Made by a program: the position numbers and the translations under genes | Notes under the pieces: model-generated | The model's database searches: none | Told to the model about the DNA's origin: nothing | The model's input: the letters and a program-made list of their open reading frames with translations, nothing else | Part shown: one piece after another, positions 35,377 through 43,726 of the stretch | Layout of the letters: every line of letters starts with the position of its first letter | Numbering within the stretch: the first letter of the stretch is position 1 | Source: CALJFL01 sp036961205 | GTDB taxonomy: Bacteria > Pseudomonadota > Gammaproteobacteria > Pseudomonadales > Halieaceae | NCBI GenBank assembly: GCA_036961205.1 | Contig: JBALVI010000008.1 | Coordinates: 1 to 64,000 of the forward strand | DNA: 64,000 nucleotides | Reading direction: 5' to 3'

Positions 35377-36381
35377 ATGAACCGACAGATTCTGCTCCAT
35401 GCCCGTCCAGTGGGAGATATCCAACACAGCGATTTCAGTCTGGTTGAAAGCGCTATGCCAGTAGCCGGTCAAGGTGAAGCTCTTATCCAGACGATGTACC
35501 TCGCGGTTGAGCCAGCGATGAAAGGCTGGATGGTAAATCGGGCGGATTATGTAGCGCCACTGGAACTGGGTGATGTAATGAGGGGTTACGGTACCGGTAG
35601 AGTTATCGAGTCCAGTCGACCCGAGTTACCGGTGGGAACTCTGGTTAGCGGCGGTTTTGGCTGGCAGGAGCACGTGGTCACCAATGGCAAAAATATACCG
35701 GTGCAGATACTTCCCGACGGAGTTGACCTTCCCGCAGCGATGGGTGTTTTGGGAGTGACGGGGATGACGGCCTACTTCGGTATGTTGGATATCGGCCGAC
35801 CCATAGCCGGTGATACGGTATTAGTTTCCGGTGCCGCTGGTGCCACTGGTTCGGTGGCTGGCCAGCTGGCTAAACTTGAAGGGTGCCGGGTCGTGGGTAT
35901 CGCCGGCAGCCCGAAAAAATGCGACTGGCTCACGGGTGATTTGGGTTTTGATGCGGCTATCAATTATAAAACAGATGACGTGGCAGCAAAAGTCCGGGAG
36001 CTGTGCCCCGACGGCGTCAATGTCTACTATGACAATGTAGGCGGCGAGATCCTGGATATTGCCCTCAATAACCTGGCAGACAACGCTCGGGTCGTGCTCT
36101 GTGGCGGTATATCCCGTTACAACGCAACCGGCGAAATCCCCGGGCCGAAAAACTATTTCAACCTGGTATTTCGCCGGGCGCGAATGGAAGGGTTTATCGC
36201 CCCCGATTATCACTCACGGTTTCCCGAGGCAGCTAAAGTGTTGTCGCAGCATCTGCGCGCCGGCAAGCTAAAACACCGCGAAACGATAATCGACGGTTTT
36301 GAACACATGCCGGACGCACTGATGGGATTGTTTAACGGCGACAACATGGGCAAGCAGCTGGTCCGGTTAGTGGAGCACTAA
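35377..36381 (+). CDS. MDR-family NADP-dependent oxidoreductase
   Basis: A 334-residue zinc-free medium-chain reductase, last gene of the DUF35 operon (10 bases after the ligase stop). MNRQILLHARPVGDIQHSDF aligns with the starts of the paralogues at 9459 and 25492. It has the Rossmann loop SGAAGATGSVAGQLAKLEGC and DVAAKVRELCPDGVNVYYDN. A longer open frame from 35203 overlaps the ligase and is not used. Likely reduces an enone or enoyl intermediate with NADPH. It converges with the E2 gene, leaving an 8-base gap. Confidence 0.92.
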   Translation: MNRQILLHARPVGDIQHSDFSLVESAMPVAGQGEALIQTMYLAVEPAMKGWMVNRADYVAPLELGDVMRGYGTGRVIESSRPELPVGTLVSGGFGWQEHVVTNGKNIPVQILPDGVDLPAAMGVLGVTGMTAYFGMLDIGRPIAGDTVLVSGAAGATGSVAGQLAKLEGCRVVGIAGSPKKCDWLTGDLGFDAAINYKTDDVAAKVRELCPDGVNVYYDNVGGEILDIALNNLADNARVVLCGGISRYNATGEIPGPKNYFNLVFRRARMEGFIAPDYHSRFPEAAKVLSQHLRAGKLKHRETIIDGFEHMPDALMGLFNGDNMGKQLVRLVEH

Positions 36382-36389
36382 AACACTAG

Positions 36390-37616
36390 CTATAGCGCCG
36401 TAAGCTCCGCTTTCAATGCCGCCAGGAATTTCGCCCCCACCGCTCCATCGATCACCCTATGATCGCAGGACAAGGTGGCGCTGATTACATTTGCCACGGC
36501 TGTATCCCCGTCCCTGACTACCACTTTCTGCTGACCGCGTCCCACCGCCAGGATAGCGCCCATGGGTGGATTGACGATCGCCGTAAACGAGTCTACACCG
36601 TACATACCCAGATTAGAGACTGTGAACGAGCCGCCCGTGAGATCTTCCCGGGTGAGTTTTCCCGTTGCAGCGCGCTCTGCCGCTGCCGCCGTCGCTGCGG
36701 CGATTTGCGCGGGTGAAAGTCTATCCGCTGCGCGCAGAGTAACCGGGTACAAACCGTCCTCGGTGGCCAAAGCGATAGACACGTTTGCTTGTTTGAATTG
36801 GTGTATCTGGTCATCCACCAGGTTGACGTTAACCTTGGGCTCTTTCATCAGTGCCCGGGCCACGCACCAGACCAGTAGATCATTGATCGAGACACGCTGC
36901 TCGCTATCCTTATTCAGCTTGGCTCGGTGCGCCAAAAGGCCATCGATTTCGAGTTCTATACCCAGGTAAAAGTGCGGGATATCCTGCTTGGCCTGGGTCA
37001 GACGCTTGCCTATGGTCTTGCGAGTAGCGCTGAGGGTGGTTATCTCCACGTCGTCTCGAACCGGTTCAGCGCTAGCCTGCCCTTGGGGGGCTGCGGTAGC
37101 GGCGGCCTCGATATCTTCTTTGGTGAGACGTCCGTTGCGACCGCTTCCGACCACGGTATCAAGATCGACGCCGAGTTCCTGGGCCAGGCGGCGTATCACC
37201 GGGTTGACCCTGCGTGAGCCGTCACCGCTGGGCGCCACTGTTGATGCTGGTGCTGTAGTTGCAGGAGGCGGTGCAGCCACTGTAGGCTCCACAGCCGGTG
37301 CCGACGTGTTCGCGGCCGGCTCGTTGCCGGCAAAGCTTTCAATGAAGGCGTCGATCTCGCCGTCGTCCACGTCCGCGGCGGCAATAATGCCAAGTAGTCC
37401 TCCCACTTCCTTGGCTTCACCTTCTTCAACCAGAACGCGGCGCAAGACTCCGTCTACGGGCGACTCCCAGACATTGACGATCTTGTCTGACTCCATCTCG
37501 AACACTTCGTCATCTTTGCTGACGGTTTCGCCTACCGCTTTGTTCCAGGTAGTGATGGTGCCCTCGACCATCTCGATTCCCCATTTGGGTACGGCGATGG
37601 GATATATTCCACTCAT
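36390..37616 (-). CDS. 2-oxoacid dehydrogenase E2 (lipoyl acyltransferase)
   Basis: A 408-residue E2 core. A single lipoyl domain carries the modified lysine in EMESDKIVNVWE (Lys45). A Pro/Ala linker and a peripheral-subunit-binding domain follow (NPVIRRLAQELGVDLD, GRNGRLTKEDI). The catalytic domain has CDHRVIDGAVGAKFLAAL, with the DHRxxDG active site. The ATG overlaps the E1beta stop by four bases; the longer frame from 37715 is rejected for that reason. It ends a seven-gene operon. No E3 gene is near, so it must share lipoamide dehydrogenase from elsewhere. The acyl group is unknown (acetoin, pyruvate or branched-chain oxoacid). Confidence 0.93.
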   Translation of the reverse strand: MSGIYPIAVPKWGIEMVEGTITTWNKAVGETVSKDDEVFEMESDKIVNVWESPVDGVLRRVLVEEGEAKEVGGLLGIIAAADVDDGEIDAFIESFAGNEPAANTSAPAVEPTVAAPPPATTAPASTVAPSGDGSRRVNPVIRRLAQELGVDLDTVVGSGRNGRLTKEDIEAAATAAPQGQASAEPVRDDVEITTLSATRKTIGKRLTQAKQDIPHFYLGIELEIDGLLAHRAKLNKDSEQRVSINDLLVWCVARALMKEPKVNVNLVDDQIHQFKQANVSIALATEDGLYPVTLRAADRLSPAQIAAATAAAAERAATGKLTREDLTGGSFTVSNLGMYGVDSFTAIVNPPMGAILAVGRGQQKVVVRDGDTAVANVISATLSCDHRVIDGAVGAKFLAALKAELTAL

Positions 37617-38617
37617 GCTAGCGTTGCCCGAATGGCAGCGACGATCTTCTCTACCGAGGGCAGATATTCCGCTTCCAGTTCCGGTGAAAACGGCACTGGG
37701 CTGTGGGGTGCGCAAACCTGCTTGATCGGGGCTTTAAGAGAATGAAAAGCCTTATCTGCTGCAAGTCCGGCAATATCTGCTGTTAAGCCGCAACGCGGTG
37801 GTGATTCATCAACCACTACCAGCCTGCCTGTGGCCTCTACGCTTTCCAGAATAGTTTCGGTATCCAGGGGCGAGGTGGTGCGAGGATCGATAAGGTCGCA
37901 GGTTATTCCCTCGGCCGCCAGGGAGTCGATAGCTTTAGCAGCTCTGCCTACCATCTGACCGAAGGCGACTACGGTGACGTCATCGCCTTCACGAGGCATG
38001 GCTGCCTCGCCAAAGTTGATGGTATAGGGTTCATCGGGAACCTCGCAAGATTCCTGATACAGCGCCTTGGGTTCGAAAAATAGCACCGGGTCGTCATCGC
38101 GTATAGCCTGAATGAGCAGTCCTTTGGCATCGTAAGCGTTGGACGGTACCACCACTTTGAGTCCGGGAAATGCGGTCATTACCTGATACATGGTTTGTGA
38201 ATGTTGTGCCGCAGCGCTGAAGCCACCGCCGGTGGCAAAACGTATCACTGCGGGGCACTTGGTCTTGCCTCCGAACATATAGCGAAACTTACCCATTTGG
38301 TTGAAAATCTGGTCCATGCACACACCGATGAAATCGGCAAACATGATTTCGGCGACAGGACGCATGCCGCTTAGCGCGGCACCCGCAGCGGCACCAACGA
38401 TAGCTGATTCAGAAATGGGTGTATCGATACAACGCAGCGGGCCGAATTTATCGTAGATCCCTGTGGTGACGCCAAACACGCCCCCGACACTGCCGATCTT
38501 GCCCACGCTGCCATTACAACCGGCCACATCCTCGCCGATAACAAACACCGTTTCATCGCGCTCCATTTCCTGTTGGATCGCCTCGGTCAACGCTTCACGC
38601 ATAGTCTTGACTGACAT
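37613..38617 (-). CDS. 2-oxoacid dehydrogenase E1 beta subunit
   Basis: A 334-residue transketolase-like subunit that pairs with E1alpha to decarboxylate a 2-oxoacid on thiamine diphosphate. TPISESAIVGAAAGAALSGMRPVAEIMFADF and the C-terminal RLVVVDESPP are diagnostic (glutamate in the TPIxE motif binds the thiamine ring). It lies 10 bases after E1alpha and overlaps E2 by four bases. The EDVAGCNGSVGKIGSVGGVF segment is Gly-rich as in acetoin and pyruvate types. Substrate specificity is not readable. Confidence 0.93.
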   Translation of the reverse strand: MSVKTMREALTEAIQQEMERDETVFVIGEDVAGCNGSVGKIGSVGGVFGVTTGIYDKFGPLRCIDTPISESAIVGAAAGAALSGMRPVAEIMFADFIGVCMDQIFNQMGKFRYMFGGKTKCPAVIRFATGGGFSAAAQHSQTMYQVMTAFPGLKVVVPSNAYDAKGLLIQAIRDDDPVLFFEPKALYQESCEVPDEPYTINFGEAAMPREGDDVTVVAFGQMVGRAAKAIDSLAAEGITCDLIDPRTTSPLDTETILESVEATGRLVVVDESPPRCGLTADIAGLAADKAFHSLKAPIKQVCAPHSPVPFSPELEAEYLPSVEKIVAAIRATLA

Positions 38618-38627
38618 TACTTTGCTC

Positions 38628-39602
38628 CTATGTTCGGTAGTTTACGTAGACGTCGGTATCTACTTCGGCGGGATTGGGTCGTGGTCCGGCTTTGGCGGAG
38701 ATCACTGATTCTTCGACCAGGGCGAGAACTTCCTCGTCAATGATATCGAGGTCAGCAATGTCGACTGCACCGGATTCTGCCACGCTGGCCCGAAAGTTCT
38801 TCAGGCAACAGGAATTCTGACGTAGATCTTTGACTTCGCCTGGGCTGCGATAGCCCTGCGGATCACCAACGAAGTGGCCATAAAAACGGCCCATTTCGCA
38901 AAAGATTCCCGCCGGGCCATTACCTGAGCGGGCGTGTTCGATAGCCTTGCCTGCAGCTTCGTGCACGGCAAAAAAATCAGAGCCATCGGCGACGAATACC
39001 GGAAAGCCAAAGGACTCGGTGCGGGCTTTCAGGTCGTCGGTGCCGACCGCGTAACTGATACCGGTCTGTTCGGAGTAGTAATTGTTCTCGATCACAAAGA
39101 CCGCTGGGACCTTTAACACTACGGCCATGTTCATGGCCTCCAGGCAGGTTCCCTGGTTGACCGAACCGTCTCCCGAAAATGATACCGAAACCTCTCCCGA
39201 GCCTCTGATTTTACTCGCCAGGGCCGCGCCGACTGAGATCGGCGGTCCACCGGCGACAATGCCATTGGCGCCCAGGATGCCTTTGTCGATGTCGGCGATG
39301 TGCATGCTGCCGCCCTTGCCTTTACAAAGCCCGTTGGCCGTACCAAACAACTCATTCATCATGCCGATCACATCTGCACCACGCGCGATGCAATGGCCGT
39401 GCCCGCGGTGGGTGCTGATAATGCTGTCGCGACCGGACAGGTGTTCACAGACACCGACTGCATTGGCCTCTTGGCCGGCGTACAGATGGGTAAAACCCGG
39501 AATCTGTCCGTTCATAATTTCTGCGTTGGCTCGATCTTCGAACTCGCGGATAGTTTTCATCTGGCGGTACGCCCGCAACAGACTGTCTTTGTCTAGGCTC
39601 AA
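38628..39602 (-). CDS. 2-oxoacid dehydrogenase E1 alpha subunit
   Basis: A 324-residue thiamine-diphosphate-binding subunit. The GDGSVNQGTCLEAMNMA motif binds ThDP-magnesium, and HRGHGHCIARG and GKGGSMHI are the substrate-channel signatures. The start is TTG at 39602, supported by GGAG seven bases upstream. It follows the Rieske gene by 21 bases in the SDR-ThuA-ACAD-Rieske-E1alpha-E1beta-E2 operon. It resembles acetoin dehydrogenase more than the branched-chain type in length, but the catabolic setting suggests a pathway-specific 2-oxoacid or acyloin. Confidence 0.93.
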   Translation of the reverse strand: MSLDKDSLLRAYRQMKTIREFEDRANAEIMNGQIPGFTHLYAGQEANAVGVCEHLSGRDSIISTHRGHGHCIARGADVIGMMNELFGTANGLCKGKGGSMHIADIDKGILGANGIVAGGPPISVGAALASKIRGSGEVSVSFSGDGSVNQGTCLEAMNMAVVLKVPAVFVIENNYYSEQTGISYAVGTDDLKARTESFGFPVFVADGSDFFAVHEAAGKAIEHARSGNGPAGIFCEMGRFYGHFVGDPQGYRSPGEVKDLRQNSCCLKNFRASVAESGAVDIADLDIIDEEVLALVEESVISAKAGPRPNPAEVDTDVYVNYRT

Positions 39603-39623
39603 GGTGCTTCTCCCGGGTTACTC

Positions 39624-40790
39624 CTACAGCTGGACTGCGGTAGGGGGTGATAATAAGTCGTTTATTTGGCGGTGCATGTTTTGTACGCCCGGTTCGTTGC
39701 GACCAATCATCATGGTGCGTTCGATCCCGGCGTTGACGCCGCGTTGCATTTTTTCGACCAGGGCGTAGTCCTCGGTCACCGCAACATCGTTAATCATTTG
39801 GAAATAGGCCTGGTATTCAGCTTCCTCCTCTTCAGTCTGCGGAGCCTTAGGCACATACATACTGTGGTAGACAACGGAGTGCTGCTGATCGACAGGGTAT
39901 ACCCGCCAGGTCTGGAAGTGATCTCCCACCACGAAGATTACAGTGTTGGGAAAGATATAGGAGACAAAGGACATATGCTCTCTTGGCTGCCACTGGTCCT
40001 CGTCTTGCTGTTCCAGGTCATGTATCTGCCGCGAGGGCGAGCTCATAAAGTGATTGCGGCCGAACTGCTGATAGTGACAAACATTGTTATAGGCAGTCAG
40101 CGCTATGGTCTCGGGATGTAAGGTATCGAAGTGGTAAAACTCGTGGAAGGTGTCCATGTTCAACTTCCATGAAATAGCCGTTTCCACCCGTTTTACACCC
40201 AGGAAATGGTGGTTATCAAACCCAAAGCCACTGAACTGCGATCCGATCCCGGCGAGGACCTCGTCGATGTCAAAGTTCAACTCCGGGTTGGGCATGACGA
40301 AAATCATGCCGTGTTTTTCCTGCACATCCAGCGGGCGTAGGCCTCGCGTTTCGCGATTCATCCCGGTGAATCCCTGGTCTCCAAAGGGGACGCCTATCAG
40401 TTTACCGTCCAGGTCATAGGCCCAACCGTGGTAGGGACAAGAAAGCAGGCGTTTTTTATTTGCCTGACCCAGTCCGTCGCCCAACGGTGCGCCGCGGTGG
40501 GAGCAGGCGTTCACGTAGGCGCCGAGGCTGCCATCCGCTTTGCGTGTCACGATGATCGGTATCCCGGTATCGTCAAAGGCGTAGTAGTCGCCGGGGTTTG
40601 GCAATAGGCTGCTGGCACCGACGAACTGAGCATGGTTGCGAAACAGCTCCAGGCATTCACGCTTGAACTGCCCCGGGTTTGCATACTCGGAGACATCCAG
40701 TTCCATCACATGATCGGCGAGGCTGGTTGTTTTGCGTGCTACCAGATCAAGCAAAACTTTTGCTTCTTGATTCAATTCTTGTGCTTGCAT
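39624..40790 (-). CDS. Rieske non-haem iron oxygenase, alpha subunit (second)
   Basis: A 388-residue oxygenase. The Rieske site is CSHRGAPLGDG...CPYHGW and the mononuclear iron region is NMDTFHEFYHFDTLHPET. It is shorter than, and clearly different from, the alpha subunit at 32371. ATG 40790 is used; the open frame to 40868 overlaps the ACAD gene. Four bases separate it from the ACAD stop. Having two distinct Rieske oxygenases in opposing operons of one regulon implies two hydroxylations at different positions or stages. No reductase partner is adjacent. Confidence 0.92.
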   Translation of the reverse strand: MQAQELNQEAKVLLDLVARKTTSLADHVMELDVSEYANPGQFKRECLELFRNHAQFVGASSLLPNPGDYYAFDDTGIPIIVTRKADGSLGAYVNACSHRGAPLGDGLGQANKKRLLSCPYHGWAYDLDGKLIGVPFGDQGFTGMNRETRGLRPLDVQEKHGMIFVMPNPELNFDIDEVLAGIGSQFSGFGFDNHHFLGVKRVETAISWKLNMDTFHEFYHFDTLHPETIALTAYNNVCHYQQFGRNHFMSSPSRQIHDLEQQDEDQWQPREHMSFVSYIFPNTVIFVVGDHFQTWRVYPVDQQHSVVYHSMYVPKAPQTEEEEAEYQAYFQMINDVAVTEDYALVEKMQRGVNAGIERTMMIGRNEPGVQNMHRQINDLLSPPTAVQL

Positions 40791-40794
40791 CGTG

Positions 40795-41994
40795 CTATAG
40801 ACCCAGCACCGCTTTGGCGATGATATTGCGTTGAACTTCCTGGGAGCCGCCAAAAATTGAGGCGGCACGGCTGTTTAAATAGGTCGGTACTACGGGAGCA
40901 GCATAATCCGGGCCTACCGCATTTTGTTCTGCCGCGACTAATGCCACCGGCTCCGCGGCCAGGCCATGGTAACCAATTACTTCCATGGCGAGTTGGTGGG
41001 TGCGCTGCTCAATCTCTACCGTGGTCATTTTCAGGATGGAGGATTCAGCGCCGGGGTTGCCACCATCGGCCAGCTTCGCCAGAGTGCGCAATTCGGTCAT
41101 TTCCAGTGCTTTGATGTCGATTTCGAGGCGCGAAATCTCGCGGGTTATCACCCCGTCACCGTTGAAATCGGGGTTTTCAGCTGTCATCTTCGCCACTATG
41201 GATTTCAGGTGATTCAGGTCCTGTTCGCGAGAATGGGCCGACATGCCGCCGCCGCGCTCAAACTCTAGCAGGTACTTGGCGTAGCTCCAGCCTTTGCCTT
41301 CTTCGCCGACCAGGTTGGCTGCCGGTACCTTTACGTTTTCGAAGAAGACCTGGTTGACCTCGTGGTCTCCGGCCATGGTGATGATGGGTTCGACCGTGAC
41401 TCCCGGGGTATCCATGGCTATAAGCAGAAAACTGATGCCTTGCTGTGGTTTGCCGCTGCGGTCGGTGCGCACCAGGCAAAAAATGTGGTCCGCAAACTGT
41501 GCATGTGTCTGCCAGAGTTTGCTGCCGTTGACCAGATAGTGATCACCTTTGTTGTCTGCTTTTAACTTGAGGCTGGCCAGGTCAGAACCTGAACCCGGTT
41601 CGGAGTAACCCTGGCACCAGTAGTGCTCACCGCTGAGCATCTTTGGCAGGTATTCCTCACGCTGCGCGTCGGTACCGAAGGCCAGCAACACTGGCGCCAA
41701 CATACCCAACCCCAGGGGGATCAGCATAGGAGCCCCCGCGCGGTAACATTCCATATTGAAGATGTAGCGCTTGGTGGGCGACCACGTAACGCCGCCCCAT
41801 TCTACCGGCCAGCTTGGCACAGCCCAGCCCTTGTCGACCAGGATCGCCTGCCATTCCATGGCAATGTCTTTATCAACGAACACCGTGGGTGTGCGCTCAG
41901 CGGCCTCGCGGATATGCTCGGGCAATGCCGAACCGAGAAATTCCTGCACTTCAGTCTGAAAGGCCAGCTCGTCGGTAGTGAATTCGAGGTTCAT
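40795..41994 (-). CDS. Acyl-CoA dehydrogenase, PimC-like large subunit
   Basis: A 399-residue FAD acyl-CoA dehydrogenase. QGYSEPGSGSDLASLKLKA and NGSKLWQTHAQFADHIFCLV form the middle domain. LEFERGGGMSAHSREQDLNH and IFGGSQEVQRNIIAKAVLGL lie in the C-terminal helical domain. The sequence resembles large subunits of pimeloyl-CoA dehydrogenase, whose small-subunit counterpart is encoded at 26598. The two could form a heteromer although encoded 13 kb apart; this is inference. Third gene of the seven-gene operon, nine bases after ThuA. Confidence 0.9.
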   Translation of the reverse strand: MNLEFTTDELAFQTEVQEFLGSALPEHIREAAERTPTVFVDKDIAMEWQAILVDKGWAVPSWPVEWGGVTWSPTKRYIFNMECYRAGAPMLIPLGLGMLAPVLLAFGTDAQREEYLPKMLSGEHYWCQGYSEPGSGSDLASLKLKADNKGDHYLVNGSKLWQTHAQFADHIFCLVRTDRSGKPQQGISFLLIAMDTPGVTVEPIITMAGDHEVNQVFFENVKVPAANLVGEEGKGWSYAKYLLEFERGGGMSAHSREQDLNHLKSIVAKMTAENPDFNGDGVITREISRLEIDIKALEMTELRTLAKLADGGNPGAESSILKMTTVEIEQRTHQLAMEVIGYHGLAAEPVALVAAEQNAVGPDYAAPVVPTYLNSRAASIFGGSQEVQRNIIAKAVLGL

Positions 41995-42003
41995 GGTGAA
42001 TGC

Positions 42004-42783
42004 CTATAGTGTGCCCATGGCCCAACAAATACCACGCCGCAGTAACTCGTAGTACTCGTCGGTTGCCCAGGCCCCGAATTCAGGCTCCGGGTATTCAGCC
42101 ATAATTGGTTGCATGTCGTACTTGCCGCGGCAGTGGCCCAGAGTCAGGTACAGTACCTGGCCTTTCCCATAGGGGTGCAGGTACATGCAGGAGCGCGGCT
42201 CGTCACTCTGCCAGTCGCTGTCGACGAAATCTTCGGTGACGCCGTTGAAGTAGGTATGCAACAGCATATGCTGCTCGCCGTGATGCTCGGACAGGTATAG
42301 CTCATCGTCCACGCTAAAGGAGGGGATGCCCTTCACCAGGGGGTGTTCAGCATCACTTACCTGGACCTCGTAGGCTTCGATGGGGGGATGAGAAATAAAC
42401 TGGCTGCCCAGTAATTCCATAAACGGGGTATTGTCCCGCGGGCTGTTGACCCGGCCGTCATCCAGAAAGCGCAGAATGCTGTTGGTGCCGTGCAGTGCAA
42501 ACCATTTCTGACCGGCGGCGACCGATTCACACAGACGCACGGTTTGCTGGTCTGTGGGCATGACGTCGCAGGTATAGGAGATAATGAAGTCCGCCGCGCA
42601 TATTTCATCAATCTGGCTGTAGTCTGAGCCCACCTGAATCTTCAATCTGGGCTGCTCGGCCATCAACTTCAATAGTTCCAGGCGAGCGTAGTCGATGTTG
42701 TGGTACTTGCCACCTGCTACCAGGTAGACATCCAGGCGATCGCTTTTATCCACGACAGTTGTATCCTCTGCTGAATCGGGCAT
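42004..42783 (-). CDS. ThuA-domain protein
   Basis: A 259-residue class-I glutamine-amidotransferase-like fold of the ThuA family (LDVYLVAGGKYHNIDYARLE, DFIISYTCDV, WFALHGTNSILRF, LYLTLGHCRGKYDMQP). ThuA proteins were named for trehalose/sugar catabolism, but many are encoded in unrelated pathways and their chemistry is poorly known. It lies nine bases after the SDR and nine before the ACAD gene in the operon. A second ThuA gene starts the divergent operon at 43727, so the pathway uses two different ThuA proteins. Confidence 0.88.
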   Translation of the reverse strand: MPDSAEDTTVVDKSDRLDVYLVAGGKYHNIDYARLELLKLMAEQPRLKIQVGSDYSQIDEICAADFIISYTCDVMPTDQQTVRLCESVAAGQKWFALHGTNSILRFLDDGRVNSPRDNTPFMELLGSQFISHPPIEAYEVQVSDAEHPLVKGIPSFSVDDELYLSEHHGEQHMLLHTYFNGVTEDFVDSDWQSDEPRSCMYLHPYGKGQVLYLTLGHCRGKYDMQPIMAEYPEPEFGAWATDEYYELLRRGICWAMGTL

Positions 42784-42792
42784 CTGGCGCCG

Positions 42793-43557
42793 CTACAGTT
42801 GAACGCGCTTGGTGAAACCGCCGTCGACTACCAGGTTGACCCCGGTAACCCAACTTGCCGCTGGACTCGCCAGGAAGGCGACAGCGTTGGCAACCTCATC
42901 GGCGGTGCCCATGCGCCCGCTGGGCTGGTTGGCCATTGTGATGTCGTAAAAATCGACCATGTTGTTCTTGATGTAATCCCAGCCGCCGCCTTCAATAAAG
43001 ATCGGCCCTGGCGACACACAATTTACCCGGATGCCACTAGAGGCAAGTGCCTGACTCAAGCCGGCACCATGGACAACGAGTGCGGCTTTGATGGCGTTGT
43101 AAGGTCCTGGCCCCATGAAGTCTTCCACCGCCGCTGTGCTACTGATGATCACAATGGAGCCGGCATCCGAAGCTTCCAGCGAAGGCATCGCTGCCTCGAT
43201 AGTGCGGGTAGTTCCTAGCAGGTCAACCTCAAAATTAAGTTTCCAGCCGTCGTCACCCATTTGCCCGCCACCAGCGCTGACGTTGGGCACCAGAATATCA
43301 ATGCCGCCCAGCTCCTCGGCGGCGCTGGTGATCCAGCCCTGCAGTGCCTCTTTGTCAGCGACGTCAACAGCGGCCCCAATGACCTTGCCACCTCCCGATT
43401 CTGACAGCGCGGCGACAGCGGATTCCACTTCTTCGCTATTGCGTGCGCATATCGCCACATCGACTCCCTCAGCTACCATTAAGTTGGCGATAGCCCGGCC
43501 TATGCCTCTACTGCCACCGGTGATGATAGCCTTCTTGCCCTTGAGTCCTAAATCCAT
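42793..43557 (-). CDS. SDR-family oxidoreductase
   Basis: A 254-residue short-chain dehydrogenase, first gene of the seven-gene operon. It has the nucleotide loop ITGGSRGIGRAIANL, VPNVSAGGG in place of the usual NNAG, and ISSTAAVEDFMGPGPYNAIK with catalytic Ser, Tyr and Lys present. ATG 43557 has AAGGGG eight bases upstream; the frame extends to 43740 but that part lies in the promoter region. Divergent from the ThuA-zinc dehydrogenase pair with an operator between them. Presumably a hydroxyl/keto interconversion. Confidence 0.92.
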   Translation of the reverse strand: MDLGLKGKKAIITGGSRGIGRAIANLMVAEGVDVAICARNSEEVESAVAALSESGGGKVIGAAVDVADKEALQGWITSAAEELGGIDILVPNVSAGGGQMGDDGWKLNFEVDLLGTTRTIEAAMPSLEASDAGSIVIISSTAAVEDFMGPGPYNAIKAALVVHGAGLSQALASSGIRVNCVSPGPIFIEGGGWDYIKNNMVDFYDITMANQPSGRMGTADEVANAVAFLASPAASWVTGVNLVVDGGFTKRVQL

Positions 43558-43642
43558 GATGTGCCCCTTATTTAACAGGTTCGAAAAGATGAAAATTGAG
43601 GGCAAGAGTCTAGCACAGGTGGGCTGGTAATCTTCAATAAAT

Positions 43643-43660
43643 AAACAATATTGACTGTAT
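43643..43660 (+). promoter_or_regulatory. Operator site 3 (AAACAA-N5-ACTGTAT)
   Basis: AAACAATATTGACTGTAT, a copy of the shared palindrome in the divergent gap. It is 66 bases before the ThuA ATG and 85 bases from the SDR start on the other strand, so one site can control both operons. It overlaps a TTGACT -35-like hexamer (43651-43656). Confidence 0.6.
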
Positions 43661-43726
43661 TTTTTGGCTGGGTTAGTGTTGGTCCCCTTCAGTCTTCCAG
43701 CCTCCCGCGAAGAGCGGGCTCCAGCC

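Noticed and set aside
37617..37715. 33-residue N-terminal extension of E2
   Set aside because: It lies within E1beta coding sequence; the ATGA overlap and the lipoyl-domain start favour 37616.
36988..37725. 245-codon plus-strand frame opposite the E2 gene
   Set aside because: Very Ser/Pro/Ala/Thr-rich antisense translation of the Ala/Pro linker region of E2; no SD and no recognisable domain.
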